From Bradyrhizobium murdochi (GTDB taxonomy: Bacteria; Pseudomonadota; Alphaproteobacteria; Rhizobiales; Xanthobacteraceae), in assembly GCF_000472965.1 (NCBI RefSeq), contig NZ_AXAU01000016.1:96310-160309 (forward strand): 64,000 bases of DNA. The letters run 5' to 3'. Shown here piece by piece: positions 43,293-54,218 of this stretch (the first letter of the stretch is position 1; each line of letters opens with the position of its first letter). Made by a program: the position numbers and the translations under genes. Under the pieces are notes generated by a model that saw nothing but the letters and a program-made list of their open reading frames with translations, was not told the origin of the DNA and searched no databases.

Positions 43293-43925
43293 CTAAGCCG
43301 CGACGCCTTCCGGCGTCTGCACGACGTTCGCCAGCGAACTATGCGACCCCTTGGTGTCGAACTTGATTGCACCGGTCGAGCGGATGTTGGCCGAAGCAAT
43401 CTCGGCAGAGATGTGTTCGAAGCCCTCGGGCACCACGACCTGGATGCGATGAGGCTGTCCGGTCACCGGATTCTTGATCGGCTCGACCTCGGTCTCAAGA
43501 ACGCCCTTGGCCACCATGCGCGCGACGCGTCCATCCTTGTCGAACGAAAACTCGAAGGGCACGAACAGCGGTTCGTGCATCTTGGTTACGATCAGGCTGA
43601 GGATCTGAAACAGCGTGCCTTCGGCGGAGTTCTGGCCCGACATGATCTTGAAAAGCGCTTCGCGTTGTTCGGGTGTGGCACGCTCGTCGATGATCGGCTG
43701 TAATTGGCCGTTGCCCTCATGCAGCGCTCCGGGAAAATCAACGGTCGCCGCGAAGACCATGCCGTCGAGATTTGTTTTCTCGAAATGTCCTTTGGTGATC
43801 CTCATGCCGACCAGGCCCTTGCAATAGCCCTCGGTCGGCCGCGCGTTGAAATCGCACGGACAGCCAAACGCGCAATTGCAGTTCTTGATCCATTCGCCTT
43901 CGAGACGCCAGTCAGATGTCGCCAT
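43293..43925 (-). CDS. DUF1326 domain-containing protein
   Basis: 210 residues. The N-terminus carries the family cysteine motif NCNCAFGCPCDFNARPTEGY with a further Cys in YCKGLVG, likely a metal site. Then VFAATVDFPGALHEGNGQLQ, EALFKIMSGQNSAEGTLFQI and PFEFSFDKDGRVAR. No enzymatic function is established. Together with the downstream DUF2182 gene it may form a metal-handling pair; the intergenic repeat separates them by 204 bases. Confidence 0.87.
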   Translation of the reverse strand: MATSDWRLEGEWIKNCNCAFGCPCDFNARPTEGYCKGLVGMRITKGHFEKTNLDGMVFAATVDFPGALHEGNGQLQPIIDERATPEQREALFKIMSGQNSAEGTLFQILSLIVTKMHEPLFVPFEFSFDKDGRVARMVAKGVLETEVEPIKNPVTGQPHRIQVVVPEGFEHISAEIASANIRSTGAIKFDTKGSHSSLANVVQTPEGVAA

Positions 43926-44010
43926 CGCACACCTCCTTTTGCGTTATCGATTGGACTGCAGCCGCTTGAACGCGAGCTTACTCCGTTTGCGCGCCAAGGG
44001 ACAGCGACCC

Positions 44011-44102
44011 GTAGGGTGGGCAAAGCGGAGAGTGCCCACCATTCAAGACAACGATGCCGACAAATAGTGGGCACGGCGCTAACGCGCCTTTGCCCACCCT
44101 AT
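44011..44102. repeat. Dispersed inverted repeat that supplies the last codons of the TrmJ fusion
   Basis: GTAGGGTGGGCAAAG at the left and CTTTGCCCACCCTAT at the right form an arm-to-arm inverted repeat with inner AGTGCCCACC / GTGGGCACGG pairs. Its right arm encodes the terminal GWAKAR residues and stop of the leftward gene. Confidence 0.75.
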
Positions 44103-45284
44103 GGCTTTCTCAAGCCGCGCCAGTTCCGTCGCCAGATCCCGCTCAACATCGGCCACCCGCATCTCGATCACGCGGTAATCCCGTGCCTCCAGCCACGCCT
44201 TCCGCCCGGCGCGGTCGGCGACAATTGTTTCCGTCTCGTTCGGGTTGACCAGTTCGATCGCGAGGCGATGCACGAAGGAAACGAAATCGGGGATGTGGCG
44301 CCCGACCGGGGTCTGGCGCTTGAACTGGCCGGCAAAGCGGCGGTCGCGGGTCAAGGCCTGCCAAAGGATGCGCTCGGCATCGGTCGGGTTGCGCCGAAGC
44401 AGCCGTGCTAGGCCGCGCACGGTAGAGCTGTCGCCAGGCACCGCGGGGCCCTGCCCGTGCTCGGCCAACAGCGCCCGCAGCCTTGTCGCCTGTTCACCGT
44501 CGAGCACGCCGCCCTTGGCCGGTCCTTTGCGTCCCTCGGCGATCGCCATCACCACGCCGTGCAAAGTGTGCATGTCCTGCTTGGTCGGGTCCATCCGGGT
44601 GAAAATATTGCGCAGGTTCACCAGCATAGTTTCGCGCTTCTCGCGCGGGCGGAGGAATTCGACCTTGTCGAGTTCCCGAACCAGATTGTCGAAGAAGGCC
44701 TGCATCTGGTGCTGCGAGGCCGGCTCCGACCGTTCCGGCATCGCGAACGGCAGTGCGCCGCCGGTCGACAGCTTGAACCACTCGTAGCCGATCAGCAGCA
44801 CCGCCTGCGCCAGATTGAGCGAGGCGAAGCCGGGATTGACCGGAAAGGTGATGATCCGGTTGGCGAGCGCCACCTCCTCGTTCTGCAGCCCGTACCGCTC
44901 GCGGCCGAACAGGATGCCGGCCCCGCCGCCACTTCCGACATGAGCCACGATCTCGCTTGCCGCCGCTTCCGGCGAGACAACGGGCTTGGCCTGGTCATGG
45001 GCGCGGGCGGTGGTCGCGAACAACAGTGTGAGATCGGCGACCGCCTGCTCCACCGTGTCGAACAACTGCGCCTGTTCCAAAATCTGGTCCGCGCCGGCGG
45101 CGGCCCGTTGCGCCGCGATGTTCGGCCAGCCGTCGCGCGGATTGACGATCCGAAGGCGCGACAGCGCAAAATTGCCCATCGCCCGCGCGGCCATACCGAT
45201 ATTCTCGCCGAGCTGCGGCTCGACGAGGATCACAATGGGTCCGGCTAAGTCCAACCCAGACTTGGTTTTATCGGTGCCGGACAT
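44079..45284 (-). CDS. TrmJ-type RNA 2'-O-methyltransferase fused to a DUF559 domain
   Basis: 401 residues. Residues about 15-180 are a SPOUT methyltransferase of the TrmJ class (VILVEPQLGENIGMAARAMG, AGILFGRERYGLQNEEVALA, FPVNPGFASLNLAQAVLLIG), which methylates tRNA at position 32. The TrmJ C-terminal helices run to about 265. From about 290 a second domain begins: RLLRRNPTDAERILWQALTR, FKRQTPVGRHIPDFVSFVHR, RKAWLEARDYRVIEMRVADV. That is DUF559, a PD-(D/E)XK-like (Vsr-related) domain usually encoded alone. The usual ELDGGQH segment here reads ELVNPNE, so nuclease activity is doubtful. The C-terminus ends inside a dispersed repeat. Confidence 0.85.
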   Translation of the reverse strand: MSGTDKTKSGLDLAGPIVILVEPQLGENIGMAARAMGNFALSRLRIVNPRDGWPNIAAQRAAAGADQILEQAQLFDTVEQAVADLTLLFATTARAHDQAKPVVSPEAAASEIVAHVGSGGGAGILFGRERYGLQNEEVALANRIITFPVNPGFASLNLAQAVLLIGYEWFKLSTGGALPFAMPERSEPASQHQMQAFFDNLVRELDKVEFLRPREKRETMLVNLRNIFTRMDPTKQDMHTLHGVVMAIAEGRKGPAKGGVLDGEQATRLRALLAEHGQGPAVPGDSSTVRGLARLLRRNPTDAERILWQALTRDRRFAGQFKRQTPVGRHIPDFVSFVHRLAIELVNPNETETIVADRAGRKAWLEARDYRVIEMRVADVERDLATELARLEKAIGWAKAR

Positions 45285-45714
45285 TTCTCAAACTCACTTT
45301 CTGCTTCAAGTCTTGAAGATTTGGGTCGACTTGCGGAGCGCCTGATTCAAAACCTCGGCGTTGGCCGCTTTTCACCAAAGCAGTCGGAATTCTCAAGCAA
45401 AATAACAGGGTTAGTGTGGCTGTTTCTCACGGGATCGAAACTTCAAACCCCTTGCTCGCCATCTGCGCCAAGATCGCGACCCTCACCTGGCGGCGGACCG
45501 ACGCCAGCCTACCGGGCGCCCTGATCTGCGGCCTGTTCGTGACCTGGTACGTGGTGGCCGGGACGGCGACGCAGGCGGCGTTCCGATCTAAAGGATGGGT
45601 TGAAAGTGCATAACGGCTCGGCTTCCGCCGGCCGATTTGCGGTGCTATAGCCCCGCCTATAATCACCCACCCCGCCCCAAACGCGCGGTTTTCCGAGAAA
45701 AGGCCCCCTCCATC
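45285..45714. other. Intergenic region before icd
   Basis: 430 bases between the divergent TrmJ fusion and icd. It should carry both promoters. A 65-codon frame at 45416-45613 (with GALICGLFVTWYVVAGTATQ as a hydrophobic stretch) might encode a small membrane protein, but it lacks a ribosome-binding site and I cannot support it further. Nothing else recognised. Confidence 0.4.
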
Positions 45715-46929
45715 ATGGCAAAAATCAAGGTGACCAACCCCGTCGTCGAACTCGATGGCGACGAGATGACCCGGATCATCTGGCAGTACATCAAGGACAA
45801 GCTGATCACCCCGTTCCTCGATGTCGAACTGCTCTATTTTGACCTCGGAATGGAGTACCGCGACCAGACCAACGACCAAGTCACGATCGACGCCGCCAAC
45901 GCCATCAAGAAGGTCGGCGTCGGCGTCAAATGCGCCACCATCACTCCGGATGAAGCCCGGGTGAAGGAATTCGGCCTGAAGGAGATGTGGAAGTCGCCGA
46001 ACGGCACCATCCGCAACATCCTGGGCGGCGTGATCTTCCGCGAGCCGATCATCTGCAAGAACGTGCCGCGCCTGGTTCCCGGCTGGACCAAGCCGATCAT
46101 CATCGGCCGCCACGCCTATGGCGACCAGTACCGCGCCACCGACTTCAAGTTCCCGGGCAAGGGCACGCTGTCGATGAAATTCGTCGGCGAAGACGGCACC
46201 GTCATCGAGAAGGAAGTGTTCAAGACCCCGGGCGCCGGCGTGGCGATGGAAATGTACAATCTCGACGATTCCATCATCGATTTCGCCCGCGCCTCCTTCA
46301 ATTACGGCCTGCTGCGCGGCTACCCGGTCTACCTCTCGACCAAGAACACGATTCTCAAGGTCTATGACGGCCGCTTCAAGGACATCTTCCAGGACATCTA
46401 CGACCGCGAGTTCAAGAAGGAATTCGAGGCCAAGCGGCTCACCTACGAACACCGCCTGATCGACGACATGGTTGCCTCCGCGCTGAAGTGGTCCGGCGGC
46501 TACGTCTGGGCTTGCAAGAACTACGATGGCGACGTGCAGTCGGATACGGTCGCGCAGGGCTACGGCTCGCTCGGCCTGATGACCTCGGTGCTGCTGACGC
46601 CCGATGGCAAGACGGTGGAAGCCGAAGCCGCGCACGGCACGGTGACCCGGCACTACCGCGAGCATCAGAAGGGCAAGGAGACCTCGACCAATTCGATCGC
46701 GTCGATCTTCGCCTGGACCCGTGGCCTCGCCCACCGCGCCAAGCTCGACAACAACCCGCAGCTAGCAAAATTCGCCGACACGCTGGAAAAGGTCTGCGTT
46801 GCGACCGTCGAGGAAGGCTACATGACCAAGGACCTCGCGCTGCTGGTCGGCGCCGACCAGCGCTGGCTGTCCACGACTGGTTTCCTCGACAAGGTTGCTG
46901 CCAATCTCGAGAAGGCGATGGCGGCATAA
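45715..46929 (+). CDS. icd: NADP-dependent isocitrate dehydrogenase
   Basis: 404 residues, the homodimeric eukaryote-like IDH type used by rhizobia. It oxidises isocitrate to 2-oxoglutarate and CO2, making NADPH in the TCA cycle. Seen: NPVVELDGDEMTRIIWQYIK, substrate-binding WKSPNGTIRNILGG, RHAYGDQYRATDFK, catalytic YEHRLIDDMVASALKWSGGY, AQGYGSLGLMTSVLL and the NADP region AEAAHGTVTRHYREHQKGKE. ATG 45715 is preceded by AGAAAAGG. Expressed alone; a repeat follows. Confidence 0.97.
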   Translation: MAKIKVTNPVVELDGDEMTRIIWQYIKDKLITPFLDVELLYFDLGMEYRDQTNDQVTIDAANAIKKVGVGVKCATITPDEARVKEFGLKEMWKSPNGTIRNILGGVIFREPIICKNVPRLVPGWTKPIIIGRHAYGDQYRATDFKFPGKGTLSMKFVGEDGTVIEKEVFKTPGAGVAMEMYNLDDSIIDFARASFNYGLLRGYPVYLSTKNTILKVYDGRFKDIFQDIYDREFKKEFEAKRLTYEHRLIDDMVASALKWSGGYVWACKNYDGDVQSDTVAQGYGSLGLMTSVLLTPDGKTVEAEAAHGTVTRHYREHQKGKETSTNSIASIFAWTRGLAHRAKLDNNPQLAKFADTLEKVCVATVEEGYMTKDLALLVGADQRWLSTTGFLDKVAANLEKAMAA

Positions 46930-46960
46930 GCCGCCTTCGTAATTCGCGAAGTCATATCCA

Positions 46961-47044
46961 CGTCATTGCGAGGAGCAAAGCGACGAAGCAATCCATCAAG
47001 CAGTTATGCCGCTGTGGATTGCTTCGCTGCGCTCGCAATGACGA
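46961..47044. repeat. CGTCATTGCGAG palindromic repeat, copy 1
   Basis: CGTCATTGCGAGGAGC ... AAGCAATCCAT / GTGGATTGCTTCG ... GCTCGCAATGACG, a hairpin-forming interspersed repeat. It lies after icd and before the DUF3455 gene. Copy 2 at 47612-47696 is in the opposite orientation. Confidence 0.75.
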
Positions 47045-47068
47045 CGTTGCCAACGACGGAGAACCACT

Positions 47069-47575
47069 ATGTCGTTGCTTAAGAACGTCGCGCTTCCGGT
47101 TTTCTGTTTAGCCGCCTCGCTCGTCCCTGCCTCCGCCCAAACCCCTCTTCCCGACGCCGTCGCGGCGCTGGGAGAAAAAACCGAGCTCACCCTCCACGCC
47201 GAGGGCGCGCAGGTCTACGAATGCAAGGCTGCCGCCGACGGCAAGCTTGCCTGGGCGTTCCGCGAGCCGATCGCGACTCTGCTGCTCGACGGCAAGACCG
47301 TCGGCCGGCACTACACCGGCCCGAACTGGGAGCACATGGACTCAAGCGCCGTCGTCGGCAAGGCCGTCGGCAACGCCCCCGGCGCGACGGCGAACGATAT
47401 TCCCTGGCTGAAGCTGGAAGTGACGTCCGGCCGCGGCACCGGAGTGCTCAACGGCGTCACCACCGTGCAGCGGATCAACACGACAGGCGGAAAACTCGAA
47501 GGCGCCTGCGACAAGGCAAGCAGCTATCGCAACGTGCCCTACTCCGCGGACTACGTGTTCCTTCGCAAGGGCTGA
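47069..47575 (+). CDS. DUF3455 domain-containing secreted protein
   Basis: 168 residues with signal peptide LLKNVALPVFCLAASLVPAS ending in AQT. The body has ELTLHAEGAQVYECKAAADG, PIATLLLDGKTVGRHYTGP and LEVTSGRGTGVLNGVTTVQR, plus GGKLEGACDKASSYRNVPYS, all DUF3455 features. Two Cys (in YECK and GACD) may pair. Periplasmic or secreted; function unknown. Flanked on both sides by copies of the CGTCATTGCGAG repeat. Confidence 0.87.
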   Translation: MSLLKNVALPVFCLAASLVPASAQTPLPDAVAALGEKTELTLHAEGAQVYECKAAADGKLAWAFREPIATLLLDGKTVGRHYTGPNWEHMDSSAVVGKAVGNAPGATANDIPWLKLEVTSGRGTGVLNGVTTVQRINTTGGKLEGACDKASSYRNVPYSADYVFLRKG

Positions 47576-47611
47576 CGGCTTTTCCGTCTTGGCCGGGCTA
47601 AGACTTATCCG

Positions 47612-47696
47612 CGTCATTGCGAGCGAAGCGAAGCAATCCATTTCGCCACAAGCGGAGACATGGATTGCTTCGTCGCTAGCGCTCCTCGCAATGACG
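47612..47696. repeat. CGTCATTGCGAG palindromic repeat, copy 2 (inverted)
   Basis: CGTCATTGCGAGCGAAGCGA AGCAATCCAT and ATGGATTGCTTCGTCG ... GCTCCTCGCAATGACG. The AGGAGC block that is on the left in copy 1 is on the right here, so the copies are inverted around the DUF3455 gene. Confidence 0.75.
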
Positions 47697-47726
47697 AGGC
47701 GCGACTAAGCTCGCGGCCATCGCCTG

Positions 47727-48401
47727 CTAGCCCATCGCCACCTTGTCGCCGCCGTGCTCACGTTGGTCGAGCCACATCGTGCCGAGCGCAAACGCCAGCC
47801 AGCCGATATTGTAGATAAGGCCAATTATCAGAACGACCCAGCCGGGAATCGGTCCGACCGCGGCGCGATCGACAAATTCCGCGAGCGTTGACGCGGGCGT
47901 CGGATGGATTGCGATCTTGCCGTAATAGGCAATCACCTGGACGGCGAGAATCCAGACGTAGTTGCGACGCAGCCGCCGTCCCGCCGCACGGACAAACGAA
48001 ATGTGGTGGCGGGGCGCCGTGTAATCGCGCCCGAGCACCACCTGCCAGCTATCGTCGCGGGCTTCACCGGTGAATATCGGCGCGTAGAAATTCGTCTCCA
48101 TCCACCGAGCTCGGGCGCGCCAGACATTGAAGTAGCGATAACGTCGCGCCTCCATGCCGAGAAACACGGCAATGAGCAGGCCTACGAGCAGGAGCGGCAG
48201 GGGTGAAGCTTCCGGGCTCGAAAAGGTCGTCGACAGGGCGATGCCCATTGTGACAATCGCCCAGTTGGTCGTGTTGTCGAGCCGCGTTCTCCAGATTGTC
48301 GAACGGTAGACTTCGCCCCGGTAGAGATGAGCGATGGCGCCCATTTCGGCAGAATTGAAGCTGTGTTGGCGCTGTGTTTCGCTGGAAGCCGTAACAGACA
48401 T
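47727..48401 (-). CDS. DUF2270 family membrane protein
   Basis: 224 residues from ATG 48401. Family N-terminus EMGAIAHLYRGEVYRSTIWR then RTRLDNTTNWAIVTMGIALS, membrane helices near 40-60, 65-82, 145-165 and 188-210, and a central RRYRYFNVWRARARWMETNF followed by YAPIF. No function is established for DUF2270. Stands alone, with a repeat at its 3' end. Confidence 0.87.
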   Translation of the reverse strand: MSVTASSETQRQHSFNSAEMGAIAHLYRGEVYRSTIWRTRLDNTTNWAIVTMGIALSTTFSSPEASPLPLLLVGLLIAVFLGMEARRYRYFNVWRARARWMETNFYAPIFTGEARDDSWQVVLGRDYTAPRHHISFVRAAGRRLRRNYVWILAVQVIAYYGKIAIHPTPASTLAEFVDRAAVGPIPGWVVLIIGLIYNIGWLAFALGTMWLDQREHGGDKVAMG

Positions 48402-48676
48402 GGCGGGACTCCGGTTGTCCGAACCGCGGATCACCGGCGTTGACCGGGAGCGTCCACATCATCAACGCCGATGAACCTATCCGGAATTGTGACGTCGCAA
48501 CTATGCTCGCCCTGAGGCCGAATTGCTAGCAACAGGTCGAGCAATAGAACGGTGCACCGCACTATCCCGGCCTGGCGTCTGCATTGGGTTGCGTGCGCGG
48601 CTACAATGCCGACGACATCGCGCAACCCGACAGGGCGCTGTTCACGGCGCAACTTCCCACTTGTGTTCGTCTAATC

Positions 48677-49000
48677 TCAGCGGAGAGAAACCATCGTAGT
48701 CCCGGCCATGCCAAGTACACGCGCGGCCCCGGTGGACAGGTCAATGCATCGTCCCTTCACGAACGGACCACGATCATTGATCCGGACGGTGACGCTTCGC
48801 CCAGTGGAATGTGAGGTGACTGTGACGTGAGAGCCGAATGGTCTGGCGCGATGTGCTGCGGTCATCGCATTGGGACTCATCCGCTCGCCCGACGCGGTCT
48901 TGCCGCCGCCGTAGCCATAGCGAGAAGCAATGCAGGTTTCGGCAAATGCCGGCACAGACAGACAGGCGAGCGCCAGGGCGGCGCATATCGGGCGGATCAT
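48677..49000 (-). CDS. RlpA-like double-psi beta-barrel protein
   Basis: 107 residues from ATG 49000. Signal peptide IRPICAALALACLSVPAFAE, then a compact double-psi beta-barrel: ASRYGYGGGKTASGERM, TAAHRARPFGSHVTVTSH and VTVRINDRGPFVKGRCIDLS, ending in AARVLGMAGTTMVSLR. RlpA-type proteins are septal-ring lytic transglycosylases or peptidoglycan binders; this short form lacks the SPOR domain. The catalytic-type Asp in INDRGPF is present. Periplasmic. Confidence 0.88.
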   Translation of the reverse strand: MIRPICAALALACLSVPAFAETCIASRYGYGGGKTASGERMSPNAMTAAHRARPFGSHVTVTSHSTGRSVTVRINDRGPFVKGRCIDLSTGAARVLGMAGTTMVSLR

Positions 49001-49153
49001 CGTCACCCTTCCAGGACCGAGGCTCAATTGGCCAACTGCCAACTTTTCGCGGGCCTCTGAGTTCCAGCAAGCGCGTCAGAATGACGAAGCGGCACGGCAT
49101 CGCTGCGGTAACAGGATCGTCTAAGCGCGTGATGCGCCCGGACAATCGGCGCC

Positions 49154-49498
49154 CTACCGCTTGGCCCCGAGATACGTCGTCCATACAGCGCTGGCTAAGG
49201 TCTGTGATGTTTTGCGAGCGCACACCTTTTCGACTTCTGCAACGATCGATGAGACGCTGATTCTCGGCTGTGTTTGGCCGCTCGCCGCAGCAACGTAGTT
49301 GAGTCCCGTCCAGAAACCGTGAATCCAGACCGTCCCCTCCAACACATGCTCTTCTGTAGACCGCCAGTGAGCGCAACTCATGCTCCCTACTCCCACCATG
49401 TCGACTGAAACCTTGGCGTCCTGCGCTGACGCTGTGCAGACCGACGCGCCGAGGACGATCGACGCAAATAGAGATGGCCTTATCATCCACCAGGTCAT
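49154..49498 (-). CDS. Small secreted hypothetical protein
   Basis: 114 residues from ATG 49498, with GAGAGG upstream. Signal peptide MIRPSLFASIVLGASVCTAS ending AQDA; mature part has SMSCAHWRST, a GTVWIHGFWTGLNYVAAASG block and a KVCARKTSQTLASAVWTTYL helix. Two Cys (in SCAHW and VCARK) likely form a disulfide. I recall similar rhizobial periplasmic proteins with a conserved W-x-x-GFxxGxN pattern, but no known function. Confidence 0.65.
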   Translation of the reverse strand: MTWWMIRPSLFASIVLGASVCTASAQDAKVSVDMVGVGSMSCAHWRSTEEHVLEGTVWIHGFWTGLNYVAAASGQTQPRISVSSIVAEVEKVCARKTSQTLASAVWTTYLGAKR

Positions 49499-49821
49499 GC
49501 TGGCACCTCTCGCTCGAACGCCCAAAGTCGGCTGTCGCGTAAGTCCAGCGATCGGGTTGGTTACCGGAATGCCACTACCAACGATGCCCGCAAGGTCCCG
49601 GCACATCGAGGGTTCAATCAACGTGGATTCCCTACAGCATCACCACGAATTAGGCTGCAGAGTGACGAATGCAGATGGCGTTAGCTCATTCCGCTGTTCC
49701 ACTTGTAGGCGGGATGGCTGGCGCCTGCTCAGCAAGTTGATCCATCATCAGCCATTGCATCGCAGCGACAGCGCTGGCGATCTCGGCCAAGGCGCCTATG
49801 ATTTCACGCCTCAGCTTGCCG
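49499..49821. other. Intergenic region downstream of alaS
   Basis: 323 bases. A short minus-strand frame overlapping the alaS end and closing at 49686 reads LRREIIGALAEIASAVAAMQ then WLMMDQLAEQ, which is helix-like, but has no good start. Otherwise nothing recognised. Confidence 0.4.
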
Positions 49822-52500
<2,679 letters not shown>

Positions 52501-52547
52501 CCAATCGAAAAAAGGGCCGGAATGGGCCGCAACCAGCCTTTAACCTC

Positions 52548-52597
52548 GGCGCATGATCCGCCAAGTGTTAAGCGGTTTGGCGAAAAGATCATGCGCC
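52548..52597. repeat. GGCGCATGATC inverted repeat upstream of alaS
   Basis: Perfect 11-bp arms GGCGCATGATC and GATCATGCGCC around CGCCAAGTGTTAAGCGGTTT GGCGAAAA. A palindromic intergenic element of rhizobial type. It lies about 50 bases before the alaS start, so it may affect alaS transcription. Confidence 0.65.
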
Positions 52598-52827
52598 CAA
52601 TTTTATGGTTTTGGAGCGCGGCCGGACGCAAAACCGGGAGCCACTTTTGCTGGCCGCGCTCCCCGGAACGCTTTTAGACAAGGCGGCCTGCGGTGTCCAG
52701 AAACTGTGCAGGCGGATCATAGGCTTGCCGCAGCACACAAGATGGGCACGCAAGTCCCGTTGATAATGTTGCGGCTGCGTTGACAGGCTTGGCAGGGCTG
52801 TGTTTCCCTCTTATCTGTAAGACGTCA

Positions 52828-52992
52828 CGTCGGGAGAGATCGGCTTAAGCGCCGGCGCCGAAGGAGCAACCGCCCCGGAAACTCTCAGGCAAACGGACCG
52901 CGTGACGAAATAGCATCTGGAAAGAGACGCCGGGCAACACGCGCCCAGGGTGTCCGCCGACGGGATAATACTCTCAGGCACAGCGACAGATG
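52828..52992 (+). ncRNA. Tandem glycine riboswitch
   Basis: Two consecutive glycine aptamers. The first (about 52828-52907) has GGAGAGA, the conserved GCGCCGAAGGAGCAA and AAACTCTCAGGCAAACGGAC. The second (about 52914-52992) is closed by CATCTGG ... CAGATGG and contains GACGGGATAATACTCTCAGG with CACAGCGACAG. It is followed by a hairpin (GGAGAC/GTCTCC, 53004-53032) that may be the expression platform, and then gcvT. Glycine binding is expected to turn on the glycine cleavage operon. Confidence 0.95.
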
Positions 52993-53047
52993 GGGCTTTC
53001 TTTGGGTTTTTGGAGACTGGTCTCCGGAACCCATGAGGGCCTTGACG

Positions 53048-54193
53048 ATGCTGGCAAGCGACAAATCCTCCCTCAAACGCACCCCGTTGCACGCGCTCCA
53101 TGTGGCACGCGGCGGCAAGATGGTTCCGTTCGCGGGCTACGAGATGCCGGTGCAATTCCCGGCCGGGGTCCTGAAGGAACATCTGCATACGCGAAGCGCC
53201 GTCGGCCTGTTCGACGTCTCGCATATGGGCCAACTCGCGCTGCGGGCGAAATCTGGCAAGGTCGAAGATGCGGCGCTGGCGCTGGAGCGGCTGGTGCCGC
53301 AGGACATCGTGGCGGTTGCGCCGGGACGGCAGCGCTACGCCCAGTTCACCAATGACGACGGCGGCATTCTCGATGACCTGATGGTGGCGAATTTCGGCGA
53401 TCACTTGTTTTTGGTCGTCAACGCCGCCTGCAAGACCGAGGACGAGGCGCATCTACGCGCTCATCTCTCCGAGAGCTGCGTCATCGATTCGCTGGCCGAT
53501 CGCGCGCTGATCGCGCTGCAGGGACCCAAGGCGGAATCGGTGCTGGTGAAACTTGGTGCAGACGTGACGGCAATGCGGTTCATGGATACCGGGCCGCGCA
53601 AGGTCGCCGGCTTCGACTGCTTCGTCTCCCGCTCCGGCTATACCGGCGAGGACGGTTTTGAGATTTCGGTGCCGGCCGAACAGGCCGAGGCGCTGGTGGC
53701 GGCATTGCTGGAAAACCCCGACGTGCTGCCGATCGGCTTAGGGGCGCGCGACAGCCTGCGGCTGGAAGCCGGGCTTTGCCTCTACGGCCACGACCTCGAC
53801 ACCACAACGACGCCGGTCGAGGGCGCGCTGGAATGGTCGGTGCAGAAGAGCCGCCGCAGCGGCGGCGCCCGCGCAGGCGGCTTTCCGGGCGCAGAAAAAA
53901 TCCTCTCACAGTTTGAAAAAGGCGCATCGCGACGCCGCGTCGGCTTGCGCGCGCAAGGCCGCGCGCCGGTGCGCGAAGGCGCGCCGCTGTTTGCGGATAC
54001 CGCTTCGACTGACGCCATCGGCAAGGTCACGTCGGGCGGCTTCGGCCCGAGCCTCAATGCGCCGGTTGCGATGGGCTACCTGCCGACCGCGCTTGCCGCA
54101 AACGGCACGCAGGTTTTCGCCGAAGTGCGCGGCCAGCGCCTGCCGCTGCAGGTCGCAGCCATGCCATTCGTTCCCAACGCCTACAAACGCTGA
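53048..54193 (+). CDS. gcvT: Glycine cleavage system T protein (aminomethyltransferase)
   Basis: 381 residues from ATG 53048, with GAGGG upstream. It moves the methylene group from the lipoyl arm of GcvH to tetrahydrofolate and releases ammonia. Landmarks: LKRTPLHALHVARGGKMVPF, AGYEMPVQFPAGVLKEHLHT, AVGLFDVSHMGQL (catalytic Asp region is RSGYTGEDGFEISV), GLGARDSLRLEAGLCLYGHD. First gene of gcvTHP under the glycine riboswitch. An upstream ATG at 53033 is possible but has a weaker ribosome site. Confidence 0.96.
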   Translation: MLASDKSSLKRTPLHALHVARGGKMVPFAGYEMPVQFPAGVLKEHLHTRSAVGLFDVSHMGQLALRAKSGKVEDAALALERLVPQDIVAVAPGRQRYAQFTNDDGGILDDLMVANFGDHLFLVVNAACKTEDEAHLRAHLSESCVIDSLADRALIALQGPKAESVLVKLGADVTAMRFMDTGPRKVAGFDCFVSRSGYTGEDGFEISVPAEQAEALVAALLENPDVLPIGLGARDSLRLEAGLCLYGHDLDTTTTPVEGALEWSVQKSRRSGGARAGGFPGAEKILSQFEKGASRRRVGLRAQGRAPVREGAPLFADTASTDAIGKVTSGGFGPSLNAPVAMGYLPTALAANGTQVFAEVRGQRLPLQVAAMPFVPNAYKR

Positions 54194-54218
54194 ACTTGCA
54201 AACGCTGAAGGAAATTCC

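Noticed and set aside
43174..44102. Repeats considered as a CRISPR array
   Set aside because: They are palindromic, unequal in length and not regularly spaced with spacers; no cas genes are near.
45427..46734. 435-codon minus-strand frame opposite icd
   Set aside because: Mirror frame of icd; no motif and low-complexity composition.
49686..49821. Possible small gene downstream of alaS ending at 49686
   Set aside because: Helix-like residues but no start codon with a ribosome site outside the alaS coding region; too short to support.
52776..52800. TTGACA at 52780 as the gcv promoter
   Set aside because: A good -35 hexamer, but no -10 at 16 to 18 bases; not enough to call a promoter.
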